NCBI GenBank assembly: GCA_963922205.1 | Contig: CAWUHX010000308.1 | Coordinates: forward strand, 106,226 to 170,225 | Direction of reading: 5' to 3' | DNA: 64,000 nucleotides | Source: Romanomermis culicivorax | Lineage: Eukaryota; Nematoda; Enoplea; Mermithida; Mermithidae | Shown here: positions 1 to 13,100 of the stretch, one piece after another | Position numbering within the stretch: the stretch's first letter is position 1 | Layout: the number at the start of each line of letters is the position of its first letter | Made by a program: the position numbers and the translations under genes | Notes under the pieces: generated by a model | Seen by the model: the letters and a program-made list of their open reading frames with translations, nothing else | Told to the model about the DNA's origin: nothing | The model's database searches: none

Positions 1-943
1 TTTTTTTACATTTTTTTGCTTTTTGTTGAGAAATTCTAGAATTTTAAGTTTTAAAAGTATAAAATTGATTAAATACGAATTTTGCAAATCCTAGAATTCT
101 GTTTTTACAATCAAAATTCTAATATTTGCAGTGTCATTTTTAAGTCAGAATTTTAAAAATTACAGATTCTAAATTCTCACATTTTTCTCCTTTTGGATTA
201 GAAATTCTAGAATTTAAAATTTAAAAATAATAAAATTGATTAAATTTGAATTTTGTTAAGCTCGGGATTCGATTTTTTAAAAAGAAATTCTAAAATTTGC
301 GGTGTAAAATTCAAATTTTAGTTGGGAATTTTAAAACTATACATTCGAAATTTTCAATTTTTTTTTGCTTTGTGTTGACAAATTCTAGAATTTTAAATTT
401 TAAAAGTATAAAATTAATTAAATAAGAATTTAGCGAATTCTAGAATTCTGTTTTTTAATCAAAATTTCAAAATTTTACAGTGTTAAATTCACATTTTTAA
501 GTTAGAATTTTACACAACATGAATTCTAAATTCTCATTAGAAATTCTAGAATTTATAATTTAAAAGTATAAAATTAATTAAATTTGAATTTGTAAAATCC
601 TAGAATTCCTTTTCTTAAATCAAAATTCTAAAATTTCCAGTGTAAAATTCAGATTTTAAGTTGGAATTCTAAAATAAATCTGAATTTTCACATTTTTGTG
701 TTTTTAAACAGAAATTCTGAAATTCACAGTGTAAACTTTAAAATTCAGATTAGAATTTTGAGCCAATATTCTGAAGAATTTAAAATTTAAAATATATACA
801 AAATTCATTGAATTTGAATTTTTTTTACAAAATTTAAAATGAGAATTTTAATTTTTTGAAATTTTTAAAAAATTTTAAATTTTAAAATTCAAAAAATTTT
901 AAATTTTAAAATTCAAAAAATTTAAAAAAAATTTTTTTTCTAG
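1..943 (+). repeat. Intron upstream of exon 1, degenerate AT-rich tandem repeat
   Basis: No coding sequence is visible. A unit of roughly 165-175 bp recurs about five times. Each has an AAATTCTAGAATTT core, a stretch like AAAGTATAAAATTGATTAAA, and later a segment like CAGTGTAAAATTCA. The end decays into alternating AAATTTT runs before the polypyrimidine acceptor at 934-943. It is presumably the last part of an intron of the diacylglycerol kinase gene, whose 5' exons are outside the window. Confidence 0.7.
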
Positions 944-1100
944 ACACCCTGTAACAAAGACAAAGATTCGAGGCAATTTAAATCGGTGAGCGATTTTTGC
1001 TCCCATTTTTGGGAATCGCGTTCGCACGTTCGCCCGACGTTTTGTAATTTTTGCCAAGAACCCCTATCCGGTATGGTATGGACGGGACTTTGTTGCCAAA
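944..1100 (+). CDS. DGK exon 1: start of first C1 domain
   Basis: Residues 1-52 of the window product. It contains [17 protein letters not shown] followed by [11 protein letters not shown], the first zinc ligands (H-x12-C-x2-C, then C) of a diacylglycerol-kinase C1 finger. The acceptor is TTTTCTAG before 944 and the donor is GTGAGC at 1101. It ends one base into a codon, which is completed by the first two bases of exon 2. The reading frame is open back to the acceptor, so no start codon is expected here. Confidence 0.9.
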
Positions 1101-4100
1101 GTGAGCCAAAATTTGACGTCAGCAAGCCTGGTGTAAAGCTACAGTATACCGTAATTTTGGTCGTTTACACTCTTCAAGTTTGTAAACTACATTACCATAA
1201 ACATTGGTGTAAAGTTACAGTACATCATAATTTTTTACACTTTTCCCAATAACTGTAAATCACGTTATCTTGAACATTGATGTAAAGTTACAGTATACCG
1301 TAATTTTGGTTCATTACACCTTGTGATGTTTGTAAACTACTTTACCATAAACATTAGTGTAAAGTTACAGTATAACGTTTTTTAATTCATCACGATTTTT
1401 CAAGTATGTAAATTACGTTGGGATGGGCATTAGTGTAAAGTTACAGTATACCATAATTTTGGTTCTTTACACTTTTTCATGTTTGTAAATTAGGTTGCCG
1501 TAAACAGTGGTGTAAAGCTACAGTACATCGTAATTATGGTCCTTTACACCTTTTTTTTTCAAGTTTGTAAACTACGTAACCATGAACATTAGTGTAAAGT
1601 TAAAGTATACCATAATTTTGGTTCTTTACACTTTTTCATGTTTGTAAATTAGGTTGCCGTGAACAGTGGTGTAAAGCTACAGTACATCGTAATTATGGTC
1701 CTTTACACCTTTTTTTTAAGTTTGTAAACTACGTAACCATGAACATTAGTGTAAAGTTACAGTATACCATAATTTTGGTTCTTTACACTTTTTCATGTTT
1801 GTAAATTACGTTGCTGTAAACAGTGGTGTAAAGCTACAGTACATCGTAATTTTGGTCCTTTACACCTTTTTTTTCAAGTTTCTAAACTACGTAACCATGA
1901 ACATTAGTGTAAAGTTACAGTATACCATAATTTTGGTTCTTTACACTTTTTCATGTTTGTAAATTACGTTGCCGTAAACAGTGGTGTAAAGCTACAGTAC
2001 ATCGTGATTATGGTCCTTTACACCTTTTTTTCAAGTTTGTAAACTACGTAACCATGAACATTAGTGTAAAGTTACAGTATACCATAATTCTGGTTCTTTA
2101 CACTTTTTCATGTTTGTAAATTACGTTGCCGTAAACAGTGGTGTAAAGCTACAGTACATCGTAATTCTGGTCCTTTACACCTTTTTTTCAAGTTTGTAAA
2201 CTACGTAACCATGAACATTAGTGTAAAGTTACAGTATACCATAATTTTGGTTCTTTACACTTTTTCTTGTTTGTAAATTACGTTGCTGTAAACAGTGGTG
2301 TAAAGCTACAGTACATCGTAATTTTGGTCCTTTACACCTTTTTTCAAGTTTGTAAACTACGTTACCATGAACATTAGTGTAAAGTTACAGTATAGCATAA
2401 TTTCTTTACACTTTCTTCAAAGTTTGTAAATCACGTTATGTTGAACATTGATGTAAAGTTGCAGTGTACTGTAATTTTGGTGCTTTACACTCTTTTAATC
2501 CCGCAGTGCGTTACCATAAGCATTGGTGTAAAGTTACAGTATGCCGTAATTTTGATTCTTTACACTTTTCGGAGTTTGTAAACTATGTTGCTATAAACAT
2601 TACAGTATATTGTAATTGTGGTTCTTTACACTTTTGAAGTATGTAAATTCTGCCATGAAAATTAGTGTAAAGTTGGAGTTTACCGTAAATTTTGTTCTTT
2701 ACACTTTTCAAGTATGTAAATAACGTTGCCGTAAACTTTGGAGTAAAGTTACAGTATACCGCAATTTTGGTGCTTTACACTCTTCCAAGTTTGTAAATTG
2801 AGTTAATATAAACACTAGTGTAAAGTTACAGTAATCGGTTGTTTTTTTGTCCTTTACAGTTTTGCAAGTTTCTGAACAACGTTAACATAAACATTAGTGT
2901 AAAGTTACGGTATACCGTAATTTTGGTCGTTTACACTTTTTTCAATATTGTAAATTACGTTGCCATAAACATTGGTGTAACGTTACAGTATACCGTAACT
3001 TTGATCCTTTACACTTTTTCAGTTTGTAAACCACATTGCCGCGAACATTGGTGTAAAGTTACAGTAAACCGTACTTTCCAATTCTTTACACTTTTTAGTT
3101 TGTAAATTACGATGCCATAAACATTGCGCCCCCGACATGATGTTGAATTTTCCTTGTAAATGGACGACGCGGGAGAGTATGCGACTCGGACGAGTTGACC
3201 TTGACAACGATCAAAATTTCGACGATGTAAACTTGGTGTAAAGCGTAGTGTAAAGTAACTTTTTTTTTCTCGTTGTCGTAGACTCGGCACTATTTACACC
3301 AATGGTTGAAAGGAAATTTGGCCGTCAATTCGAAATGCGTCGTTTGCGACGGCGTTTGCGGTTCTTTACTTCGTTTACAAGATTATAAATGCGTTTGGTG
3401 TAAAGTAACGGTAAGCAGTTTCTAGTGTAAAGTTACAGTAAGCTTCCAGTGTAAAGTTACAGTAGGTAGCGTTTAGTTTAAAATTACAGTAGGAAGCGTT
3501 AAGTGTAAACTTACGGTTGTGAGCTTTCAATTTAAAAGTACAGTATGAAGCTTTTAACTCTGCAAATACAGTAATAAGTTTTTTTGTGTGAAGCTACAAT
3601 AGGCAGCTTTCAGTGTAAAGTTATAGCTTTCAGTGTAAACTTACAAGAAGAAGCGTTCAGTGTAAAGTTGCACTCTGCAGCCTTTGATATAAAATTATTG
3701 TAGGAAGCTTTTCGTGAAAAGGTACAACAAGAAGCTTCCGTGTGAAGTTGCAATAAAAAGCTTTTAGTGTAAAGTTACATTCGAAGCTTTCAGTGTCAAG
3801 CTACAGTAGTAAACATTCAGTGTAAAGTTGGAATTGAAAATATTTAGTGTAAAGTTGCAGTAGTAAACTTTCAGTCTATAATTACAGTAAGAAGCTTTTA
3901 GTGTAAAGTTACAGTAAGAAGCTATCACTCTAAAATCACAGTACTGAACTTTCAGTGTAAAGTTACCGTAAGATGCTTCTAATGTTACAGTAAGAAACGT
4001 TTAGTTTAAAGTAAACGTAAAAAGCTTTTAGTGTAAAGTTACACTTTGAAGTTATCAGTGTAAACTTACAGTAAGAAGTCGCCAATTTAAAGTTACAGCT

Positions 4101-7100
4101 TAAAGCTTTTGGTGATAAGTTACACTAAAAATCTTGTCGTGGAAATTTTCAATAAGAAGCTTCTAGTGTAAAGTTACAGTAGGGTGAAATTAGAATTGCA
4201 AGTCTCAAGTGTAAAGTTACAGTAGAAAGTGCTCTGTGTAAAGTTGTAGCAGGTATCGTTTTGTGTAAATCTACAGTAGGATGGTTTTAGTGTAAAATTA
4301 GAGTTCGAAGCTACTATTGTAAGGCTACAGTAGGTACTTTCAGTGTAGAGCTACATTAGTGTAAAGTTACCGTAAGACGCGTTTAGTGTAAAATTACTGT
4401 AGAAAGGATCTTTTAGTGTAAAGTTGCAGGATGGTGATTTTAGTGTAAAGTTATAATAAGAAGCTTCCGGTGTAGGTGTAAAGTTAGGATGAAATACCGT
4501 ATAAAGTTGAAGTAGGAAACTTTCAGTGTAAAGTCAGAGCAAGCTTCGTATTGTGCAATTACAGCAGTAAATCTTTAGTGTAAAGTTACAGAGAGAAGCT
4601 TTTTATGTAAAGTTACTGTAAGAAGATTTTTGTGTAAGGTTATAATGAGAAGTTTTCAGTGTAAAGTTACAGCGAGAAAATTCAAGTGTAAAGTTATAGC
4701 ATTCAGTGTATAGTTACAGGACGGAGCTTCCGGTGTAAAGTTAGAATGGGAAACTGTATAAACTTGAGTAGGAAACTTTCAGTGTAAACTTACAGTAAGC
4801 TTGCACTGTAAAACAACAGTTTTAAACTTTCAGTGTAAAGTTACAGAGATAAGCTTCTAGTGTAAAGTTACAGTAAGAAGGTTCTAGTGTAATGTTATGA
4901 TAAGAAGCTTTCAGTGTAAAGTTCCAGTTAGGAGATTTTAGCGTTGAGTTATAGCATTTAGTGATAAATTGGGGTAGGAAGTTTTTGGTGTAAAGTTTAT
5001 GCAGGCAGCTTTTGATGTAGAGTTAGATTGAGAAACAGTTTAAATTCGAAGTAAGAAGCGTTCAGTGTAAAGTTGAAGTAAGCTCGTATTATAAAATTAC
5101 AGTAGGAAACTTCCAGTGTAAAATGGGAATGGAAAGCTGTCAGTGTAAAGTTGAAGTAGGAAGCATTTAGTGTAAAGTTACAGTAAGCTTATATTGTAAA
5201 AGTACGCTACAAAATTTTCAGTGTAAAGTTACACCTAGAAGCTTTTGGTGTAAAGTAACAGTTAGGAGCTTTTAGTGTAAACCTTCAGTAAAAAGCATCT
5301 AGTGAGTTTAAAGTCACTGTAAGAAGCTTTTAGTACATGTAGAATTCCAGAGACAACCTTTTGGTGTAAACTTACAGTGAAAAGCATGTGGTGTAAAGTT
5401 GGAGAGAGAAGCGTGAAGTGTAAACTCATAGTTAGAATCTTTTACTGTAAAGCTGCAGTAAGAAGCCTTTAGGCTAAACTTACAGTAAGAATTTTTTGCT
5501 GTAAACTTATAGTAACATGACTTTGGTGTAAAGTTACAATAAACCAGCATTGTAAAATCACAGTAGGAAACTTTCAGTGTATTTTTACAGTAAAAAGCTT
5601 TTAGTGTAAAGTTAATGTGAGAAGGTTTTGGTGTAAAGTTATAGTAAGAAGCCTTTAGTGTAAACTGACAGTAAGAATCCTTTAGTGTAAGGTTGCAGTA
5701 AACCAATGTTGTAAAATCACAGTAGGAAACTTTCAGTGTATTTTTACAGTAAAAAGCTTTTAGTGTAAAGTTAATGTGAGAAGGTTTTGGTGTAAAGTTA
5801 TAGTAAGAAGCCTTTAGTGTAAACTGACAGTAAGAATCCTTTAGTGTAAGGTTGCAGTAAACCAATGTTGTAAAATTACAGTAGGAAACTTTCAGTGTAA
5901 AGTTACAGTAAAAAGCTTTTAGTGTAAAGTTAATGTGAGAAGGTTTTGGTGTAAAGTTACATTAAGAAGCCTTTAGTTTAAACTGACAGTAAGAATTCTT
6001 TAGTGTAAGGTTGCAGTGAACCAATATTGTAAAATTACAGTAGGAAGCTTTCAGTGTAAAGTTACAGTAAAAAGCTTTTAGTGTAAACTTTCTGTGAGAA
6101 GATTTTGGTGTAAAGTTACGGTTGCAAACCTTCAGTGTAAAGTTAACGAAGCCTTCGGTGTAAAGTTACAGTAGACCAAAATTGTAAAACTACAGTAAAA
6201 AATTTTTCAGTGCAAAGTTACAGTAACCAAAATTGTAAACCAACTTTCTACAGATTCACGAATCGTGCAAAAAATTATACGTCAAAAATGATTGTACGTT
6301 AGGACAATGCCCGAATAGTACGCTGAATCCGTACGCCGTCCGACGTTTGAACGCCGACGGCGCGTGCGTTTTGCGCGCGGAATTTTTGACGTCGTCGACG
6401 ACGGAAAACGCCGGCGGAAACGTCGCCGCCGCCGCCGCGACGCCGACGCCCTTATTAATTTTGGTGAATACGCGATCGGGCGACGGACGGCGTGGCGTCG
6501 ACGTTTTGAAAAAATGTAAACGTCTACTAAATCCGTTGCAAGTTTACGATTTGTCGAACGGCGGAGCGGATTTTGGGTGAGTTTTGGGCGATTTTACACT
6601 CAAAAAAGTGTAAAAAATTAAAAAGTTTAAAAAAAATTGCAAAAAAATTTTTTTTGTAAATTTTTGAAAATTTAAAAAAAAAATTTTTTTGTAAATTTTT
6701 GAAAATTTGTACCAAAAATGTTCTGTAAATTTTTTTTAATTTTGTAAAAAAAATTCTCTTAATTTCTGAAAATTTGTACCAAAAAATTTTTTTGTAGTTT
6801 TTTGAAAATTTGTAAAGAAAATTTTTTGTAAAATTTTGATAATTTGTTTAAAAATTTTTTTTTGTAAATGTTTAAAAATTTGTGCTAAAAAGTTTCTCGT
6901 AAATTTTTTTAATTTCGTGAAAAAAATTCTCTTATTTTCTGAAAATTTATACCAAAAAATTTTTTCTGTACTTTTTTGGAAATTTGTAAAGAAAATGTTT
7001 TGTAAATTTCTGAAAATTTGTACCAAAAAATTTTTTGTAAATTTTTTAAATTTTGTAAAAAAATTCTCTTAATTTCTGAAAATTAGTACCAAAAAATTTT

Positions 7101-10100
7101 TCTGTAGTTTTTTGAAAATTTGTAAAGAAAATTTTTTGTAAATTTTTGATAATTTGTTTAAAAATTTTTTTTTGTAAATGTTTGAAAATTTGTACCAAAA
7201 AATTTTTTTGTAGTTTTTTAAAAATTTGTAAAAAAATTTTTTTTTTAATTTTTGAAAATTTAAAGAGAAAATTTTTTGTAAATTTTTGATAATTTGTTTT
7301 AAAAATTTTTTTTTGTAAATGTTTAAAAATTTGTGCTAAAAAGTTTCTCGTAAATTTTTTTAATTTCGTGAAAAAAAATTCTCTTATTTTCTGAAAATTT
7401 ATACCAAAAAATTTTTTCTGTACTTTTTTGGAAATTTGTAAAGAAAATGTTTTGTAAATTTCTGAAAATTTGTACCAAAAAATTTTTTTGTAAATTTTTT
7501 AAATTTTGTAAAAAAATTCTCTTAATTTCTGAAAATTAGTACCAAAAAATTTTTCTGTAGTTTTTTGAAAATTTGTAAAGAAAATTTTTTGTAAATTTTT
7601 GATAATTTGTTTAAAAATTTTTTTTTGTAAATGTTTGAAAATTTGTACCAAAAAATTTTTTTGTAGTTTTTTAAAAATTTGTAAAAAAATTTTTTTTTTA
7701 ATTTTTGAAAATTTAAAGAGAAAATTTTTTGTAAATTTTTGATAATTTGTTTAAAAATTTTTTTTGTAAATGTTTGAAAATTTGTACCAAAAAATTTTTT
7801 TGTAGTTTTTTAAAAATTTGTAAAAAAAATTTTTTTTTTTTAATTTTTGAAAATTTAAAGAGAAAATTTTTTGTAAATTTTTGATAATTTGTTTAAAAAT
7901 TTTTTTTTGTAAATGTTTGAAAATTTGTACCAAAAAATTTTTTTGTAGTTTCTTAAAAATTTGTAAAAAAAAATTTTTTTTTTTAATTTTTGAAAATTTA
8001 AAGAGAAAATTTTTTGTAAATTTTTGATAATTTGTTTAAAAATTTTTTTATGTAAATGTTTGAAAATTTGTACCAAAAAATTTTTTTGTAGTTTTTTAAA
8101 AATTTGTAAAAAAAATTTTTTTTTGTAAATTTTTGAAAATTTAAAGAGAAAATTTTTTGTAAATTTTTGAAAATTTGTACCAAAAAATTTCTCGTAAATT
8201 TTTTTTGATTTTGTAAAAAAAAATTCTCTCAATTTTTCAAAATTTGTACCAAAAAATTTTTTTTGTAAATTTTTTAAAATTAATTAAAAATTTTTTTTTG
8301 TAAATGTTTTAAAATTTGTACTAAAAAATTTCTGGTAAATTTTTTTAATTTCGTAAAAAAATTCTCTTAATTTTTGAAAATTTGTACCAAAAACTTGTTC
8401 GTAAATTTTTTTAAATTTTCAAAATTTTTTTTTTTAAATTCTTTCACGTTTGTAGAACAAATTTTTCTTAAATTTTTTTCAAATTTGTTGAAAAAACTTT
8501 TTTGTAATTTTTGTCATATACTTGTAAAAGAACTTTTTCGAAATATTTCTAAATTTTTTGAAATTTGTAAAAAATTTTGTTTTAAATTTTTCCATATTTT
8601 TTTCGAATTTGTAGAAAAAAACTTTTTTTCAAAGTTGTAAAAAAATTTTTTTGTCAATTCGCATTAAATTTCTTTCAAAAAATTGTTGTACATTTTTTCA
8701 AATTCGTAGAACAAAAATTTTTTGTAAGTCTTTTCAAATTTGTAAAAAAACAACTTTTTTTTATTTTTTTTTTCAAATTTGAAGAAAAAACTTTGCTGTA
8801 AATTTTTTTCAAATTTGTAAAAATATTTTTGTAAAACTTCTCTCAAATTTGTAAAAAAATTCCTGTATATTTTTTCGAATTTGTAAAAAAATAGCAAATT
8901 TTTTCAAAGTTGTAAAAAAAATTTTTTTAACTTGTGTTAAATTTGTGTAAAAAAAAAACATTTTTTTTTAAATTTTTTTCAAATTAAAAAAAAAATTTCT
9001 GTAAAAAAATTGTAAAAAAAGCTTTTTTGTAAATTTTCCAAATTTGAAAAAAGAATTCTATTTGTAGAAAATGCGTTTTTGTAGAAAATTTTCCTGAAAT
9101 TTCTGAAAAAAAATTTCGTAAATTTTCCTCAAATTTGTAATTTTTTTTTAATTAGTGATTTTTTTTATTTTTTTATATTTTTTTATTTTTTTCAAATTTT
9201 TTTTATTTTTTTAAATTTTTTTACAGTTTAAAATTATTTTCGCAATTGCCGACGTTTCGAATTTTGATTTGCGGCGGCGACGGGACCGTGGGTTGGGTGC
9301 TGATGTGTTTGGATCGTTTGAACCTGTTGGCCAAGTGCCAAGTCGGCGTTTTGCCATTGGGCACAGGCAACGATTTGTCCCGGGTTTTGGGTTGGGGCAG
9401 GTCGTTCGAAAAAATCCACAATTTACCATCGATTATTCGTAAAATGGAAAGATCCAGGACGAAACTTTTGGACAGGTGAATTATTTTAATTTTTAATTAA
9501 TTAAATTTTAATTAATTAACTTTTGATTTAATTTTTTTTAATTTCACTTTAATTTTTTTAATTTCAATTTAATTTTTTAATTTCAATTTAATTTTTTTAA
9601 TTTCAGTTTAATTTTTTAAATTTCAATTCAATTTAATTTTTTTAATTTCAATAATTTAATCATTTTGATTTTAATTAAATCATTTTAATTTTAATTAAAT
9701 CATTTTAATTTTAAATTAATTATTAAATTTTTAATTTTTAAATTAATTTATTTCATTATTTTGATCTTACATTTGAATTTCACACAATTTCTGAATTTTA
9801 GAATTAAGTTTCGAACGTTTTGAGTTTTGAACAAGAAAATATTAAAATTTCAGAATTTAAGCTCATTAATTCAAATTTAAAATTTTGATTTGTGCATTAC
9901 AAAATTTAAATTTTCTAAGGCAAAAATGAGAAATTTCATAATTTCAGCTCAAAATTCCAATTTCAAACTTTACATTTAATTCTAATTAAAATTTATAAAA
10001 ATTAAAAATTTAAATTTAACACAATTTTTAGGATTGTAGAATTTTTAAATTCAAGGATTTTAAATTTTATAGAATAAAAATTGGAAATTTTAGAATTTAA

Positions 10101-13100
10101 GGTCAAAGTTCGAATTCAAAATTTCAATTCTGTTTTTTTTCTTCTTTTAATTTTAGTACTTTTCTCTAAAAATTCAAATTTTGAAGGTAAAAAATTTGAA
10201 ATTTTAAAATTGAAGCCCAAAAATCTAATTCCAAATTTAAATTTTGGATTCTAAAATTTTTATGTTCAACAATTTTGAAGCAGAAAAATTTGAAATTTGA
10301 GAATTTAAACTCAAAATTTCTAATTTAAAATTTGAATTTTACATAACTTTTTGTATTTTGGAATTTTTCTCTTCCATGATTTAAATTTTGGAGGAAAAAA
10401 ATTGAAATTTTAGAATTTGAATTCGAAATTCAAATTTCAAATTTGAATTTCTGGATTTCAGAATTAGCCCACAAGAATGTAAATTTTGAAGACGAAAATT
10501 TTAAAATTTTAGAATTCAAGCTCGAAATTCAAGTTTGAATTTTGGGATTCTATAATTTTTCTTCAACAGTTTAATTTTGAATGAAAAAAATTTAAATTTT
10601 AGAATTTAAGGTCTAGATTCAAAAATTTTCAAATTTAGATTTTACACCATTTTTTGGATTCTAGAATCTTTCTCTCGAAGAATTTAAATTTTGAAGAATA
10701 AAAATTTCAAATTTTAGAATTTACACACAATATTCTATAATCTGAAATTTGAATTTTTTCTAAATATTAGAATTTTTCGAAAATTGAAATTTTGAAGAAA
10801 AAAAATTTCACATTTTAGAATTAAAGTCATAAATTCTAATGTCAAATTTGAAATTTTGCATTTTTGAATTTTTCTTTAAAAATTTAAATTATGAAAGAGA
10901 AACTTGGACGTTTAAGAATTTAAGCACGAAATTCAAATTTCAAATTTAAATCTTACTCTATTTTTTGAATTCTAGAATTTTTATTTTCAAGAATTTAAAT
11001 TTTTAAGGAGGAAAATTTGAAATTTCACAATTTAAGTTTAAATTTCAAAATTGAATTTTGCACAATTTTTCGCATTGTAGAATTTTTAAATTCAAGAATT
11101 TAAATTTTGAAAGAGGAAAATTTGAAATTTTAGAATTTAAGCTCAAAATCCAAATTTTAAATTTGAATTTTCTGATTGTAGAATTTTTTTAAGAATGTAA
11201 ATTTTAAACAAGAAAAATTTCAAATTTTAAAATTTAGGCCGAAAATCAGAATTTGAATTTTTTGGATTCTAGAATTTTCTCCAAAAATTTAATTTTAAAT
11301 GCAAAAAAATGAAATTTTAAAATTTAAGCTCAAAATTCTAATTAATTCTAATTTCAGAATTTTTCTCCAAGAATGTAAATTTTGAAGACGCAAAATTCGA
11401 AATTTTAGAATCCTAATGCGAGTTTTGGGATTCTAGAATTTTTTCCTAAAAATTTAATTTTGAAGGAAAAAAATTTGAAATATTACAGTTTAAGCCCAAA
11501 ATTCAATTTTTAATTTTCAATTTTACGTTATTTTTCCATTTTTCAACGATTTAATTTTTGAATGAGAAAAATTTAATTAAAATTTTAAAATATAAGCTTG
11601 AAATATTGATTTGAAATTTTAAAATTGTACACTGCAAATTTTAGAATTTTTTCTATAATTCTGAAAAAAATCCATTTTTCTTATTTATAAAAAAAATTTA
11701 AAATTTTTCAATTTTCAAAAAAAAAATTAAAATTTAGTTTTTGAATTCTAATTTTAAATTTTAAAATTTAGCTTTTAAATTCTGATTTTAAATTTTAAAA
11801 TTTATCATTTTAAATTCAGGTGGAGTATTTTAGCGTATGAAGATCCGAAGTGTCGAATTCGAAATTCTAATTTTGGAAAAAAATCCTCGGCTATAATGGG
11901 TCGTTATCAAGAATCGGTCGCTCATCATATTTCGCAAGTTTTATCATCGCAAGATTATAGCGTAGTTATATCGTCATCGCAGTAAGAAATTTCAAAATTT
12001 AAAAAAACGCAAGAAATTCTAGAATTTTTTACCCAAAATGTGTAAAAATTCATGAATTTTGACCTGAAAATCATGAAATTCTATAATTTTTTCAGGCCAA
12101 AAAATTCGAAAATCCATATAAATTTCTAGAATTTCCAGGTCAAAAAAACGAAAATTCGTAATTTTCGAATAAAATTTTGAACTTAAAGTCATGAAATTCT
12201 AGAATTTCACCTTAAAAAAATGGCCAAAATTTTTGATTTTCGAATTGGATTCCGTGCTTAAACTCATGAATTTCTATAATTTTCAGTTGAAAAAAGCAAA
12301 AATTCATGAATTTCGAATTAGAATTTTGAAGTTTAAGTCATGAAATTCTAGAAATTTTAGCCCCAAAAATATTCATAATTTTCTAATAAATTTTGAACTT
12401 CGAGTCATGAAATTCTTGAATTTTTAGACCAAAAAATGTGAAACTTTATTCGATTAGAATTTTGAACTTGATTCATGAATTTTAGAATTTTCAGCCCTAA
12501 AAACGAAAATTCATTATTTCCGAATAGAATTTTGAGCTTTAGGTTATGAGATCGTAGAATTTTCAACTCAGAAAAGCAAAAATTCGTGATTTTCCAATAA
12601 AATTTCGGGCTTAAAGTCATGAAATTTTAGAATTTTCACCCCAAACAATGTGAAAATTCATGATTTTCGGACTCGAAACTCATGAAATTCTAGAATTTTC
12701 GGCTCTAAAAAGCGAAAATTCATGATTTTCGAATAGAATTCTAAAATTTTAAGTACAAAAATTCACATTTCAGAGTAGGATTTTAAGCTTAAAATTCGAA
12801 ATTCTCATCAAATTTGGATGAGAAATTTTAGAGTTTTAATTTCAAAAAGTATAAAATTTTATCAATTTCGAATTTTAAATTCAAAAATTTTCGTTTTAAA
12901 ATTAGAAATTTGTGCCGAATTTTGAAAATTTTGACATCAATAAAATGGAATTTTCTTCTATTCATAGCCCAGAATTCTATTTTTTTTTAAAAAAATCCAA
13001 AATTCGCGCTGTAAAAATTAAATTTTAAATTGAAATTTTAAATTTTAAAAGTTTAAATTTCATTAAGTGTTAAATTTTAAAAAGTTTTTTTTGTACTTTT

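Noticed and set aside
5314-5865. 183-residue minus-strand frame with YCNFTLK repeats
   Set aside because: Antisense of the intron 3 array. Repeats follow the 26-bp DNA period and nothing suggests expression.
1101-6253. Possible CRISPR array because of regular short repeats
   Set aside because: Units are tandem without unique spacers, lie in introns of a eukaryotic gene, and have no cas genes.
6241-9480. Bacterial diacylglycerol or sphingosine kinase (contaminant)
   Set aside because: C1 zinc fingers, split catalytic domain, delta/eta linker and GT-AG introns show a nuclear metazoan gene.
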